From Euwallacea fornicatus (Eukaryota > Arthropoda > Insecta > Coleoptera > Curculionidae): a stretch of 64,000 nucleotides of DNA. The notes beneath the pieces are model-generated. The model was not told where the DNA came from. It ran no database searches and saw only the letters and a list, made by a program, of their open reading frames with translations. Below, piece after piece: positions 52,801 through 59,100 of this stretch (position 1 is its first letter; each line of letters starts with the position of its first letter). The position numbers were made by a program, and so were the translations under genes. The stretch lies in the NCBI RefSeq assembly GCF_040115645.1, contig NC_089571.1, positions 1,302,001 to 1,366,000 on the forward strand, in the 5' to 3' direction.

Positions 52801-54600
52801 CTATGACCTACTACATAATAATATGCATCATATTTGTTATTTTAAATACATAATAAATTATGATAAAAATTGTCTAGTATATTTAATTACATTAAATCTT
52901 ATTTTTAATTTGTCACGTAACTGGAAGTGAAAGTGGGAATGCATCTGTTCCCACTTTCACTTCCAGTTACATAACAAATTAAAATATGCATATAATACGC
53001 ATTTTTTATATAAAAATCTAATTTCTAGGTACTGTTGCAAATAACTGGGAAATGGTGATAAATACTGAAAACACACATGAGATAAAATAGTTTCTAATTT
53101 GACCAGAAAATTCTAATATTAACAACTAAATGGCTATTGATGTAAGATCAAAAAAAAGTTTGAGACGAAAAGACCTTGATTTCAAAAAAATATTCTCTGT
53201 AGATTTAGAGAAAACTCTTGAGAAGTCTACCTATATAGACCATAGAATGAGTTACAATATCTCCAAATTTTAACATAATATCTGAAGAACTATAACAAAT
53301 AAAAAATTAAATTTGAACTTTAATATTCCGTATAACTTAAATATGTTAGAAAATGGAAAATAGCAACTCAATTTGCTACCTTACAATTCTTTATTTTCAA
53401 AGGATCTACCTGTTATTAGTAGATTGAACTCCTTTTTCTAGTCATACTGTATAACCAAGCAGAATAATTTTTAGTCCTATACATATTTCAAACTCATAAT
53501 AAGTATCGAAATTCCAGATCAAGATTCTGTGGAAAGGTGTGCAAATATGATTTGTATCTTCTAATTATAATATCCTGTAAAAAGATGCCTGAATGGAATA
53601 AGGCATCTTTGGAAAAAAATTGTTGACTAATCATTGTATCACTGATATCCCCTTTGACTAAGTCAACTGAATGTTCTTATCAGATTAATTATTTTAAAGA
53701 TTGGCCACCCTATTTAAAGGTCAAATTAATTTTAATTGTTCACTGTTGATATACCTAATATACAGGACACCACATGCAACAATTTATTATTTACAAATGA
53801 AATGTACCACAGTCAAAGTTGAATTTAAGGGTAAACTTAACTATGTTGTAGCTAAGTCTGCAGGAAACAAAATTTGATTCAAAACGCTCTCGATCAGAAT
53901 TTTTTTCATACTTCCTTTAATATCACGTGTTACTTCAATTTTAATTGGCTTTCAATTGTTTTAAATCATACTAAATATAGCCTTCAATCTGCTCCTCTCA
54001 GTGCTATTCACTTGAAAAAGAGAATTGGACAATTTCTTAATTCAATCAAAATTGCATCCTAAGTGTGGATGTTGTGTAAATGAATGTTTTTCCAGTAGAT
54101 AGAACTTTACTGATCCAACAATCAGATTGAAAGTCACAACGTATGGATAATCATTTAAAGCTTGAAATAAGCTAACACCCCTGATACCATATTACGAGAC
54201 ACAAATAGCAAAATCTAATTTTCCATGCTTTTTAACCATTGGGTTGTCGATAGGGTAGGTTTCTTACGTTTGATAAAAGAGTTAGAACGCAGTTTTAGTT
54301 CATATTAATTGAAAATGTTTACTTGCTTGATTATTTCAATGGATTTAAATATTTTTATGTTTGAGTTGTATGTTCTATTTTCTTCAATTTAAAGAACCAG
54401 TAATTGAAATTGAAAACACCCTGAAAGCTGAAATTTATGATTAATAATTTTTATTTAAAAAAAATGATTTTAAAACAAAAAATAAATGTACTTATTTGCT
54501 AAAAAATAGGATAGGAAATAGTTAAAACTGAAACTAAAAAATCCAAGAAATACTCACAAGAAATGAGCAGCTGCACAAAATCCGCACATGATTCACACAT
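14646..54600 (-). CDS. USP34: USP34-type ubiquitin carboxyl-terminal hydrolase (fly puffyeye orthologue), complete
   Basis: I reconstructed 53 coding exons on the minus strand. In order 5' to 3': 54558-54600, 50536-50632, 49439-49986, 48953-49087, 48057-48165, 47568-47995, 47157-47250, 46581-46748, 45108-45374, 44617-44803, 44383-44560, 43852-44018, 42171-42381, 41683-41841, 40964-41081, 40765-40902, 39614-39786, 39225-39435, 39012-39163, 38011-38154, 37694-37942, 36493-36783, 36215-36384, 36009-36113, 35347-35450, 34712-34966, 33626-33872, 33387-33555, 32739-33007, 32362-32577, 31965-32168, 30218-30371, 28831-29062, 28466-28651, 28265-28391, 27955-28142, 26933-27071, 26548-26709, 26312-26491, 25850-25996, 25317-25581, 24587-24728, 24303-24417, 23974-24164, 23744-23921, 22865-22984, 22688-22804, 21712-21937, 20961-21193, 15841-16044, 15646-15783, 15339-15585, 14646-14932. 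All phases agree and the sum is 9,984 nt, giving 3,327 residues against about 3,546 in human USP34. The start MCESCADFVQLL matches the vertebrate N-terminus, MCENCADLVEVL. The enzyme cleaves ubiquitin from substrates; axin for human USP34 and Myc-pathway proteins for fly puffyeye are reported. The acceptor of the 36215-36384 exon (AAAG, no pyrimidine tract) is the weakest splice site. Confidence 0.93.
16074..16702. mobile_element. MITE-like element in the USP34 intron, CCGGGT termini
   Basis: The left end reads TATACCGGGTGATTCAAGAA, then GGTGGTTCGCTTCTATAA. The reverse complement of the right end reads TATACCGGGTAATTTAAGAA, then GATGGATCGCTCTTATAA. The arms are about 40 bp, the length is about 630 bp, and nothing is coding. 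It begins 29 bp inside the intron from the exon at 15841-16044. Confidence 0.8.
16830..16881. repeat. AAT-type microsatellite
   Basis: The stretch is TAATAATGATGACGATAATA followed by a near-pure run of AAT/TAA triplets. It is a simple trinucleotide repeat in the 4.9-kb USP34 intron and is probably polymorphic. Confidence 0.9.
17650..17875 (+). repeat. Direct repeat copy 1 inside the foldback-like element
   Basis: It matches 18302-18528 in the same orientation. Shared blocks include ATAATAATTTCG, CATGGGTTGACTCA, CAGGCTGATTCAGGTGTAT, AAAAAGGGAAATATTTCTT, GCCGTTTATAAGTAAAGTCG and ACTCATAATTTCCAACAAT. Spacing between copies is about 650 bp. The repeat is non-coding. Confidence 0.8.
18302..18528 (+). 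repeat. Direct repeat copy 2 inside the foldback-like element
   Basis: This is the second copy of the 17650-17875 unit, with about 80-85% visible identity and small indels. Both copies lie between the inverted arms of the 17050-19270 element, so the duplication arose inside the element. Confidence 0.8.
19268..19292. repeat. TA dinucleotide repeat
   Basis: A run of about 12 TA units (GTATATATATAT...) lies exactly between the right end of the 17050-19270 element and the left end of the 19289-19853 element. TA is the usual target of several DNA transposon families. Confidence 0.85.
19289..19853. mobile_element. 0.56-kb foldback-like element with ~200-bp inverted arms
   Basis: The left arm (19289-19490) and right arm (about 19650-19853) are near-perfect inverted copies. 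Shared blocks are AGGGTTGCTCATTAGTGCGT, CAAAGTGCGATATCTCAGTA, CTTAGTAAAGTTTTTGGGG, GTACAGGG or GGCCTGT, CATAAAAGTGTGGTAGTACC and TGGGGGG. The single-stranded form would fold into a long hairpin over a loop of about 160 bp. There is no coding capacity. It sits in the USP34 4.9-kb intron. Confidence 0.85.
19854..20960. other. Remainder of the 4.9-kb USP34 intron
   Basis: Lying between the foldback-like element and the exon at 20961, this stretch holds one splice-flanked segment, 19910-20005, which I considered as an exon and rejected. The rest is AT-rich and without a recognised feature. Confidence 0.4.
20961..28651 (-). CDS. USP34: USP34-like exons 34-49: C-terminal helical scaffold
   Basis: Residues 2131-3036. 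In order, recognisable matches are LEDWIWQDNMHFIQDKNIFE (exon 34), AAQLSTSFFIETFIHAKEK (35), LLKCPNQMVRQMFQRLCIHV (36), EHGAKAHLKHLTEYFNFLYE (38), EKYKPASLDKMITLIASLVE (39), FSFLYQQIKDNINLQQTRNL (40), LDWLALQVTRNRLVHSWVL (41), VVLHQVYTALL (42), FHPKLSEPSIPAYHNKQALL (44), ADHDDQEIVLYNRAMLPAYY (45), CLDGRTSWGTLISAFRFLVE (47), HEATACHVVGDMLDILQILL (48) and PLGPYFPRRGHSMPIVAGKG (49). This is the conserved region after the catalytic core in USP34, built of HEAT/armadillo-like helices. A human Glu-rich insert near exon 39 is reduced to VSEGEEDDE. Confidence 0.93.
28831..33007 (-). CDS. USP34: USP34-like exons 29-33: catalytic USP domain
   Basis: Residues 1773-2130. The Cys box GYVGLTNLGATCYMASCMQH places the nucleophile at about Cys1804. 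The QPLNTAEQKDMAEFF segment matches the QQDAxEFL-type box. SLDCGHVSRTLEEFYTV and YTCSQCGKKVRAEKRACF supply Cys and His residues of the fingers subdomain, a likely zinc site (inference). LPHILCFNTMRYTFNM and THFSFPLRLNM are the strand motifs. The His box YDLIGVTVHTGTADGGHYYS puts the general base at about His2060. WFLFNDAEVKPFD holds the third polar residue (Asn or Asp). All catalytic residues are intact, so the enzyme should be active. The boundary between exons 32 and 33 falls inside the His box, and that intron (29063-30217) carries a MITE. Confidence 0.95.
29481..30149. mobile_element. MITE family copy 1 in a USP34 intron
   Basis: The left end reads TACAGGGTGTTTAAAACAAA, then TGCGGCAATATTTAAGGAGG. 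The right end in reverse complement reads TACATGGTGATTAAAAAAG, then TCGCGGCAATATTTAAGGGG. The inverted similarity extends to the ACTCTGTATCTTGGAAACAA segment near 30045-30064. It matches 51889-52593 in the same orientation over nearly its whole length. It lies between the two exons that encode the catalytic His box. Confidence 0.85.
30372..31964. other. USP34 intron, no further feature seen
   Basis: This 1.6-kb AT-rich intron separates the exons at 31965-32168 and 30218-30371. I found no conserved coding segment, RNA gene or repeat pair. Confidence 0.5.
33387..36783 (-). CDS. USP34: USP34-like exons 22-28: pre-catalytic helical region
   Basis: Residues 1326-1772. Exon 22 reads LSRRVWDILSLMPTSPKLLQ and KFIQHGGLRYLYDVFMSG (human LSRRVWELLMLLPTCPNML, KFVAAGGLQQLLEIFNSG). 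Exon 23 reads QQDCLASLLKLLCHLG. Exon 25 reads VVHYAMALLVSWLHC. Exon 26 reads PEPAVRREVCSHIYRLCLG and ACRDYFWLVSR. Exon 27 reads TVEDDGLIGLLNLLTNLLKH and PPFQTNKGGQELL. Exon 28 reads PKCKSPRSRTAAFDLLVELV. All are strongly aligned with human USP34 up to the catalytic core. This is an armadillo-like scaffold. Exon 23 uses an acceptor without a good pyrimidine tract but is fixed by phase and homology. Confidence 0.9.
33873..34711. other. USP34 intron, no feature seen
   Basis: This is 0.84 kb of AT-rich sequence between the exons at 34712-34966 and 33626-33872, with no coding or structural signal that I can support. Confidence 0.5.
36784..37693. other. USP34 intron with a decayed MITE fragment
   Basis: Around 37367-37545 the sequence TACAGGGGAGTTTCCAAATA, then AAGGGTGATAGCTGAGG, then CTCCAAGATACAGAGTGTTC resembles one arm of the 29481/51889 MITE family. 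I cannot find a matching opposite end, so it is probably a solo, decayed copy. The rest of the intron is unremarkable. Confidence 0.5.
37694..38154 (-). CDS. USP34: USP34-like exons 20-21: ubiquitin-like fold region
   Basis: Residues 1195-1325. Exon 20 reads DYVADLRAEIVKWWEGIL, and exon 21 reads DEKSLQEMGFKDNQITYISV, then PPRDCLPTLLLLKPIYFEQL and FSLMHTLSSMK. The human counterparts are DQVADLRAEVTHWYENL, DEKALHELGFKDMQMVFVSL and DNIPMLLLLQEPHLTTLFDL. The segment corresponds to an internal ubiquitin-like domain of large USPs, placed well before the catalytic core. Such domains can modulate catalysis or partner binding, and which applies here is unknown. The exon 20 donor is GTGCGT, a less common form. 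Confidence 0.85.
38155..39011. other. USP34 intron, no gene seen
   Basis: This 0.86-kb intron includes a cytosine-rich run (CCCCCCCCCTCTCCCCTCCC, about 38373-38393), which stands out against the AT-rich background. No exon is supported. Confidence 0.5.
39012..42381 (-). CDS. USP34: USP34-like exons 13-19: conserved middle scaffold
   Basis: Residues 808-1194. Exon 13 reads ACFKPDNVCKPGNTLLWDLL and DKDIRMKFIEGK (human DNVCKKGNTLLWDIV, DRQIRMRFIEG). Exon 14 reads NNVSVIVSLHMLPKLFTSFR and WAEKQHHMMTHFFNNL. Exons 15-16 read VRLQFLSAIFSP and LSIDQLNTLWECLAHDAEC. Exon 17 reads KFSMMCLTLFQHLCSL and MDHMWKIALRA. Exon 18 reads GYLNSYYM and ALLLMKAHIETFRKR. Exon 19 reads RYAYHLRKWALEGRGIGSHS. All follow the human order without gaps large enough to suggest a missing exon. 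The role in the family is structural. The long intron between exons 12 and 13 (42382-43851) has no supported exon. Confidence 0.92.
39787..40764. other. USP34 intron, no feature seen
   Basis: About 1 kb of AT-rich sequence between the exons at 40765-40902 and 39614-39786. Open frames here have no homology or compatible splice context. Confidence 0.5.
42382..43851. other. USP34 intron, no supported exon
   Basis: A 1.47-kb intron between exons 12 and 13 of the USP34-like gene. A 67-codon minus-strand frame at 42537-42740 was examined and rejected. Human USP34 has about 40 residues here that the beetle-like model shortens, so a small cryptic exon cannot be fully excluded. Confidence 0.45.
43852..47250 (-). 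CDS. USP34: USP34-like exons 7-12: acidic/serine-rich and basic disordered region
   Basis: Residues 454-807 by my model, weakly conserved. Exon 8 is strongly acidic (SEEIDTVEIDDDEHGHIVED). Exon 9 is charged and Ser-rich (IGSSSSQDEGDVESSPTK). Exon 10 begins with a dense basic cluster (RRKFLRKARAKRQK, then RKR), which resembles a bipartite nuclear localisation signal. Exon 12 returns to conserved sequence with SEKNMADFDGEDSVCEDEL, matching human SEKNMADFDGEESGCEEEL, which anchors the frame. Human USP34 has a similar long Ser/Asp-rich stretch here. Exons 7, 9, 10 and 11 rest on splice signals and phase more than on homology, so alternative splicing or a missed small exon is possible. Confidence 0.82.
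45375..46580. other. USP34 intron, no feature beyond a transposon-like terminus
   Basis: A 1.2-kb intron. GACACACCCTGTAAAT near 45942-45957 resembles the termini of the inverted-repeat elements elsewhere in the window, but no partner end was found. Confidence 0.45.
47568..54600 (-). CDS. USP34: USP34-like exons 1-6: N-terminal helical-repeat region
   Basis: Residues 1-453 by my model. Exon 1 gives MCESCADFVQLLIS. Exon 2 ends VYVQTWPAR and joins exon 3 at QCMCCYG, matching human WTQRQCLCC. Exon 3 carries a lineage-specific Lys/Glu/Ser-rich insert (SAEDKKHLGENKEQEVSS onward), then FLMNFPLYMAFKHT and FCDLHDSEIPIYLLKNVSWF. Later exons give CVLRYMCKLSDQDLR, LDLAFKYFTSSTLTMRLAGI, ADWLISNNIISHIFGPNLHV, IWAAAQLKHCAKPVHDLLP and EHTEQTLYLASALIKAIW. 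All are close to human USP34. The region is alpha-helical armadillo/HEAT-like in the family and is thought to act in scaffolding rather than catalysis. Intron 1 (50633-54557) is 3.9 kb. Confidence 0.92.
48166..48952. other. USP34 intron, no feature seen
   Basis: A 0.79-kb AT-rich intron between the exons at 48953-49087 and 48057-48165, with no coding or repeat signal. Confidence 0.5.
51889..52593. mobile_element. MITE family copy 2 in USP34 intron 1
   Basis: The left end reads TACAGGGTGTTTAAAAAAAT, then GCGGTAATATTTAAGGGGAT. The right end in reverse complement reads TACAGGATATTTAAAAAAGA, then CGCAGCAATATTTAAGAGGG. The arm continues to GTTTCCCAGATACAGAGTGT against the inverted ACACCCTATATCTTCAAAAC-type segment near 52475-52494, giving arms of about 110-120 bp. 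It aligns with 29481-30149 over nearly all its length. It is non-autonomous, and both copies lie in the same orientation in the same gene. Confidence 0.85.
52902..52985. repeat. 84-bp near-perfect hairpin (inverted repeat)
   Basis: The left arm contains GTAACTGGAAGTGAAAGTGG then GAA, and the right arm contains its exact reverse complement, TTCCCACTTTCACTTCCAGTTAC. This is a 23-bp perfect stem over an 8-base loop, TGCATCTG. The stem continues outward through CAC/AT mismatches into AATTTGT and AATTTTTA-type sequence, for about 37 bp per arm. It lies in USP34 intron 1 and would fold in either transcript direction. Confidence 0.85.
52986..54557. other. 5' part of USP34 intron 1
   Basis: AT-rich sequence between the hairpin and the first coding exon. 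I see no exon or repeat pair, though the long first intron is a usual place for enhancers. Confidence 0.4.
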
Positions 54601-55430
54601 AGTTAACACCCGCAAAACGACACTCAAGAATTTTTCATTTTAATGATTTAGCAATTACTCAAAAGACTTATTTATTTTCAATTTTAGATTCCACTTTTTG
54701 AATAAGTTCATAAACCGAATAATTGGAAAACATCCGCCATGTAATTATTGGATTGACGTCGGTCAACGTCGGTCATCGCTGGCACTTCAATTGACACTTT
54801 GATACCTATTCCAAAAAAATGACAGGTAAATGACACACATATAAGTATGAAGAGCGGGTAGCGGGACGTAATGAGCTGTCTCTCTCGTTCGACTCAAAAG
54901 GCATAATTCTATAAAGTAATTTTGTGCAATGAAATTGGCAAATGTTGTTTTTTGTCCAATCAATATTGACAAAAACTTACTCTCACGGGCTTCTACAGAT
55001 TAGGGACATTAGACAGAAATGTTCGGATCTGAAATCCCACTTTCTCATCGGAATACGAAACTTATATTCACAAGGATAAGCTTCCGTTTTGATTCTTACG
55101 GTTCTTTTAAATAGCTAAAAATGAAACTGCACTATTTCCTTTTTCTCAATTCTAGGTCATGGTGATATGAATATATAATATAAAAAAAATTTGGAAACAG
55201 AAACCTAAACTCGATTCCTATTTCCTAATTTAAGAGTTATTCGATTAGCAAGACAAGTGCATACTGACACTAACTAGAAGGACCTACTTTCCAAACGTAC
55301 ACCCGGGATACCGAACGTATCATAGGTGACATATGAAAACATTGACGTTTGACATTGACTTAAAAGTTAGTTAAGATTTTGATTTTAAATTTTCTCTTCT
55401 CATACTCGTAACATATTTTTCAGATTTCTG
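54601..55430. promoter_or_regulatory. Divergent promoter region between USP34 and kinesin-5
   Basis: The USP34-like start codon (minus strand) is at 54600 and the kinesin-5 start codon is at 56142, in head-to-head arrangement. The roughly 0.8 kb between likely first exons must hold both 5' UTRs and promoters. I cannot point to a convincing TATA box or initiator. The segment GACGTCGGTCAACGTCGGTC near 54754-54773 is a short direct repeat of unknown meaning. Confidence 0.45.
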
Positions 55431-56141
55431 TCTAGTTTAAGATTTTATTCGTTGTGTGAAGGTTTGGTTCTTCTGTCCTGCGTTTTGTGTTACTCTATGT
55501 TTACCTTTGCAGGTAAAGACGTTCTTAAGTTTGTTCTTGTTTCATTTTATTTGGAAATAATGCTATCCATACAGGTTGTTGAAAACTTGGAATTGAATAC
55601 TATTCCAACTTCAAACAAAATGACAATAACATTTACTCTTTTCGAAGGTCTCATAAGAAAATCCTTTTTAACCCTTTTCGTGGACAATATTTTGTGTTTT
55701 CTAAATTGAAAATATGTTGTTGGTCCTCCCGAATCGAAATGAGGAATTTTCAGTGCTTCACGTATTTTAAATACTCAATTCCATAGACTTCATTTGTGTT
55801 CATTTTCATTTTTATAATAACGTTCCCTGGCAGATTATGTTACTTAAATCTTATCAAGGGTTTTCATCTGAGTAAAGGGAAAACGTTATTTGACACTAAT
55901 TTTAATTAAAAATAGTATGCAAAACTAAAGTTGGAATAACTTTAGTAAGAACTCAAATGAAATAAAAACAAAAAATTAATATTCCACACCATATATACAA
56001 AATAACTTAAGTAAGTTTTTTTGTTTTATTGCAATCTTGTTTCTGTTTCAGATTTTCGTGTAGTTTTGGTGTCTGGATGTTAATTATTAGTGGATCATAG
56101 CACATATATTCTTCTGATTTTGTCAATTAAAGGCTTTTAAA
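55431..56141 (+). other. Klp61F: Probable 5' UTR exon and first intron of kinesin-5
   Basis: A GT donor follows TTACCTTTGCAG at about 55512, and a strong pyrimidine tract with acceptor (CTTGTTTCTGTTTCAG) ends at about 56051. The interval from 56052 to the ATG at 56142 would be the 3' part of the 5' UTR. This is a splice-signal inference only, and the transcription start is not placed. Confidence 0.4.
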
Positions 56142-59100
56142 ATGGCTCAGGCCCCAGCATTGAATCAAAAAAAGAAACCTAATCAAACTCAAAATGTTAA
56201 AGTGGTAGTTCGAGTAAGGTAAGTAATATTAATATTAAGTTTTCTTTAACTGAATAGGAAACTATCTTACACCAGTTTAAGAATTCTTTTAGACAAATCA
56301 CATTGCAGATTTGTACTTGAAATGAGCATTGCACTTGCCCAAATAATTTTGTGAACATTATTCCAAGTTTATTGATAATTTAGACCATACCTAACAATAT
56401 GCATGTATTCATAATTATTTAATAACAATATTGATATTAGTTTTTTTCAAGGATTTTATCCATATTTTTTATTTAAAACATACCACTAATGATTTGATAC
56501 CAGTATAATAGCAAAAAACATTAAACTATTGTTGGTAATGTTTTTATCTCAAGTCCAAGGTTTATGCCATTTTTCCAGATACCTTGAAAGTATTGTGAGA
56601 AAGCATTATCAATGAATGCCGCCAAATAAGCCCCGAAATATTCAAGATAGTGCGGTAACCCTTTGAAGCAAACTTGTTTATCTGCCACAAAGTTAATGAA
56701 CAGCATTTTGAAGAAACAATTTAGATGTTTTCGCGTTTTATGTATCATAGTAGTAATCATACAAAAATAAACTATTTACTTGTCAATGGTTGTTGCAAAG
56801 TAAGACATTTTGGTATCACCATATAGCCCTTAAAAAAACTTAATTTGATGTATTACTTTACAGCTTTTGCCATTTAAAATTTCAGGATTGGTTCTTCCCC
56901 TACCTAGGGGTGAATAAAATCACTGTCAATTTCTATTTAAAAAAAACCTTCCCCCTGCATACTAAATTAGATGTATCAGAGCATTTTGGCATAACTTGCA
57001 GTTGGCGCACCCTGTATATTGCTAATTTTGCAATATCGTTGTAACATTGCTGATTCGCCATTGATTCATTTATAGGTTTTGATTTTCCTTCATAAAATAA
57101 TATTTTAGGCCTTTAAACCAAGATGAAATAGACCGAAGAATGAAAAGCACCCTGCAGTGTATATCGCATCGTGAAATCCGGAGTAAAGACAAAACTTATA
57201 GCTTTGACAGAGTATTTAAACCGGATTGTGCCCAAATTGATATTTATTCTCATGTTATTAGCCCAATGATTCAGGACGTTATTATGGGTTATGATTGTAC
57301 CGTTTTTGCTTATGGACAGACGGGAACTGGAAAGACTCACACTATGATAGGAGGTCAAAGAAGTGCAACGTCTAATTTGAATTGGAAAGAGGTGAGCAAA
57401 TATCAATTGACAACATGTTTTCTAATTAACTCGTTGCAAGTTAGTAATAAGTAGGTATATATTATTGTTTATTTACTTTAGGACGAGGAAGCTGGATTTA
57501 TCCCACGAGCAGCTGCCAATATATTTCATGAATTAGGATTAATGCATATAACAGAATACAATGTTCGGGTGTCGTTTCTCGAGTTATATAATGAAGATGT
57601 TCATGATTTACTTAATGATCTAGAAGTTTCACCACCACTAAAGTAAGTTACTCTTACAGTTACTAATTTATTAATATAATGATTATGATATTATAATTAA
57701 ATTAATCAATAATATTTTATTCACCTTTTTTGCGTTTGTTTGAGAGACGCACTTATGATTGGTTTTTTTTTTACAGCTTATATATGGACCCTAAAGGCAG
57801 AATATATATACAGCATTTAAGTGAAAATACGGTGTGTAACAGCAATGATATTTACATGCTGTTGCAAAAAGGTACGCAAAAACGCCAAACAGCAGCTACG
57901 TCGCTCAATACTCATAGCTCAAGATCACACACTGTATTTACCATAACTGTGTTTACAAGGGAAACCAATGTAAACGGTGAAGAAATATTGAAAACCGGCA
58001 AACTTAATCTGGTTGATCTTGCTGGAAGTGAAAATATTGCAAAGTCGGGTGCCAAGGACAAACGCGCTCAGGAATCTGCCAATATCAACAGATCATTGCT
58101 AACTCTAGGAAGAGTAATTCAAAATTTGGCAGACAATAGCAAATATATTCCCTATAGAGATTCGAAATTGACTAGAATTTTACGAGATAGCTTAGGTGGT
58201 CACACCAAAACTTGCATCGTTGCCACCGTTTCACCGGCACAAGGTGCCTACGATGAAACGCAGAACACATTGGAATACGCTTTAAGGGCTAAGGATATTA
58301 GAAATACTCCAATGATGAATGAGAAAATAACGAAGGCTGAAATGATGAATCAACTTAATTTAGAAATGGAGAAATTGAAAAAGGATATAGAAGAACTGAA
58401 AAAAGATTTAGAAGTTGCCCGTACTGGAGACGGTTTTTACATTCCCAAAGACAGTTGGGAAACTATGCAAGCCAAATCAAAGATGCATGCCAATGTAATG
58501 GCTGTAAAAAATGGAATTATTCAAGATTTGAAGAAGAAATTGGACGAACTTGAAGTTATGCGTAATATGAAAGAGAAGGAATTTGAAGATGCTATGCACG
58601 AATGCAAGAATAAAGATGACCTCATAAATAAGTAAGTACTGAGAAGTGTGATTTAAATTGTATCTTTCAAGGGGTGTAAAATAATAAGTTTCGTTCTAAG
58701 ATCGAATGGTTTATTTCTGTAAAAATTATAAAGTTATCAAAGGTTATAAATAATATCTCTAGGTTAGCGTTGTATTTTAATTTGAATCAAGTAATGCTAC
58801 CATATTTATTTAACTAGTTACCAAAGACGAGCTGCCAGCTATTAATAAGTATATTTCTCCGAGACCATGTCATAGTCTCAGATTGTACTCCTATAAAGTA
58901 AACATTTTTCCGATTTTGGTATTTTGTATTCCAAAATTTTGATATAAAACTACTGTTTTATACTCGTGTTAAAATTATAATTAACAAATTAAACATTTTA
59001 CCGTCAACATACCATACATTATCACATAATATTGATTAAAGAATATATAAATCTCAAAAACGCCTTGGGAATTCAGTTTCATGTGCGAAGTTGTTAAAAC

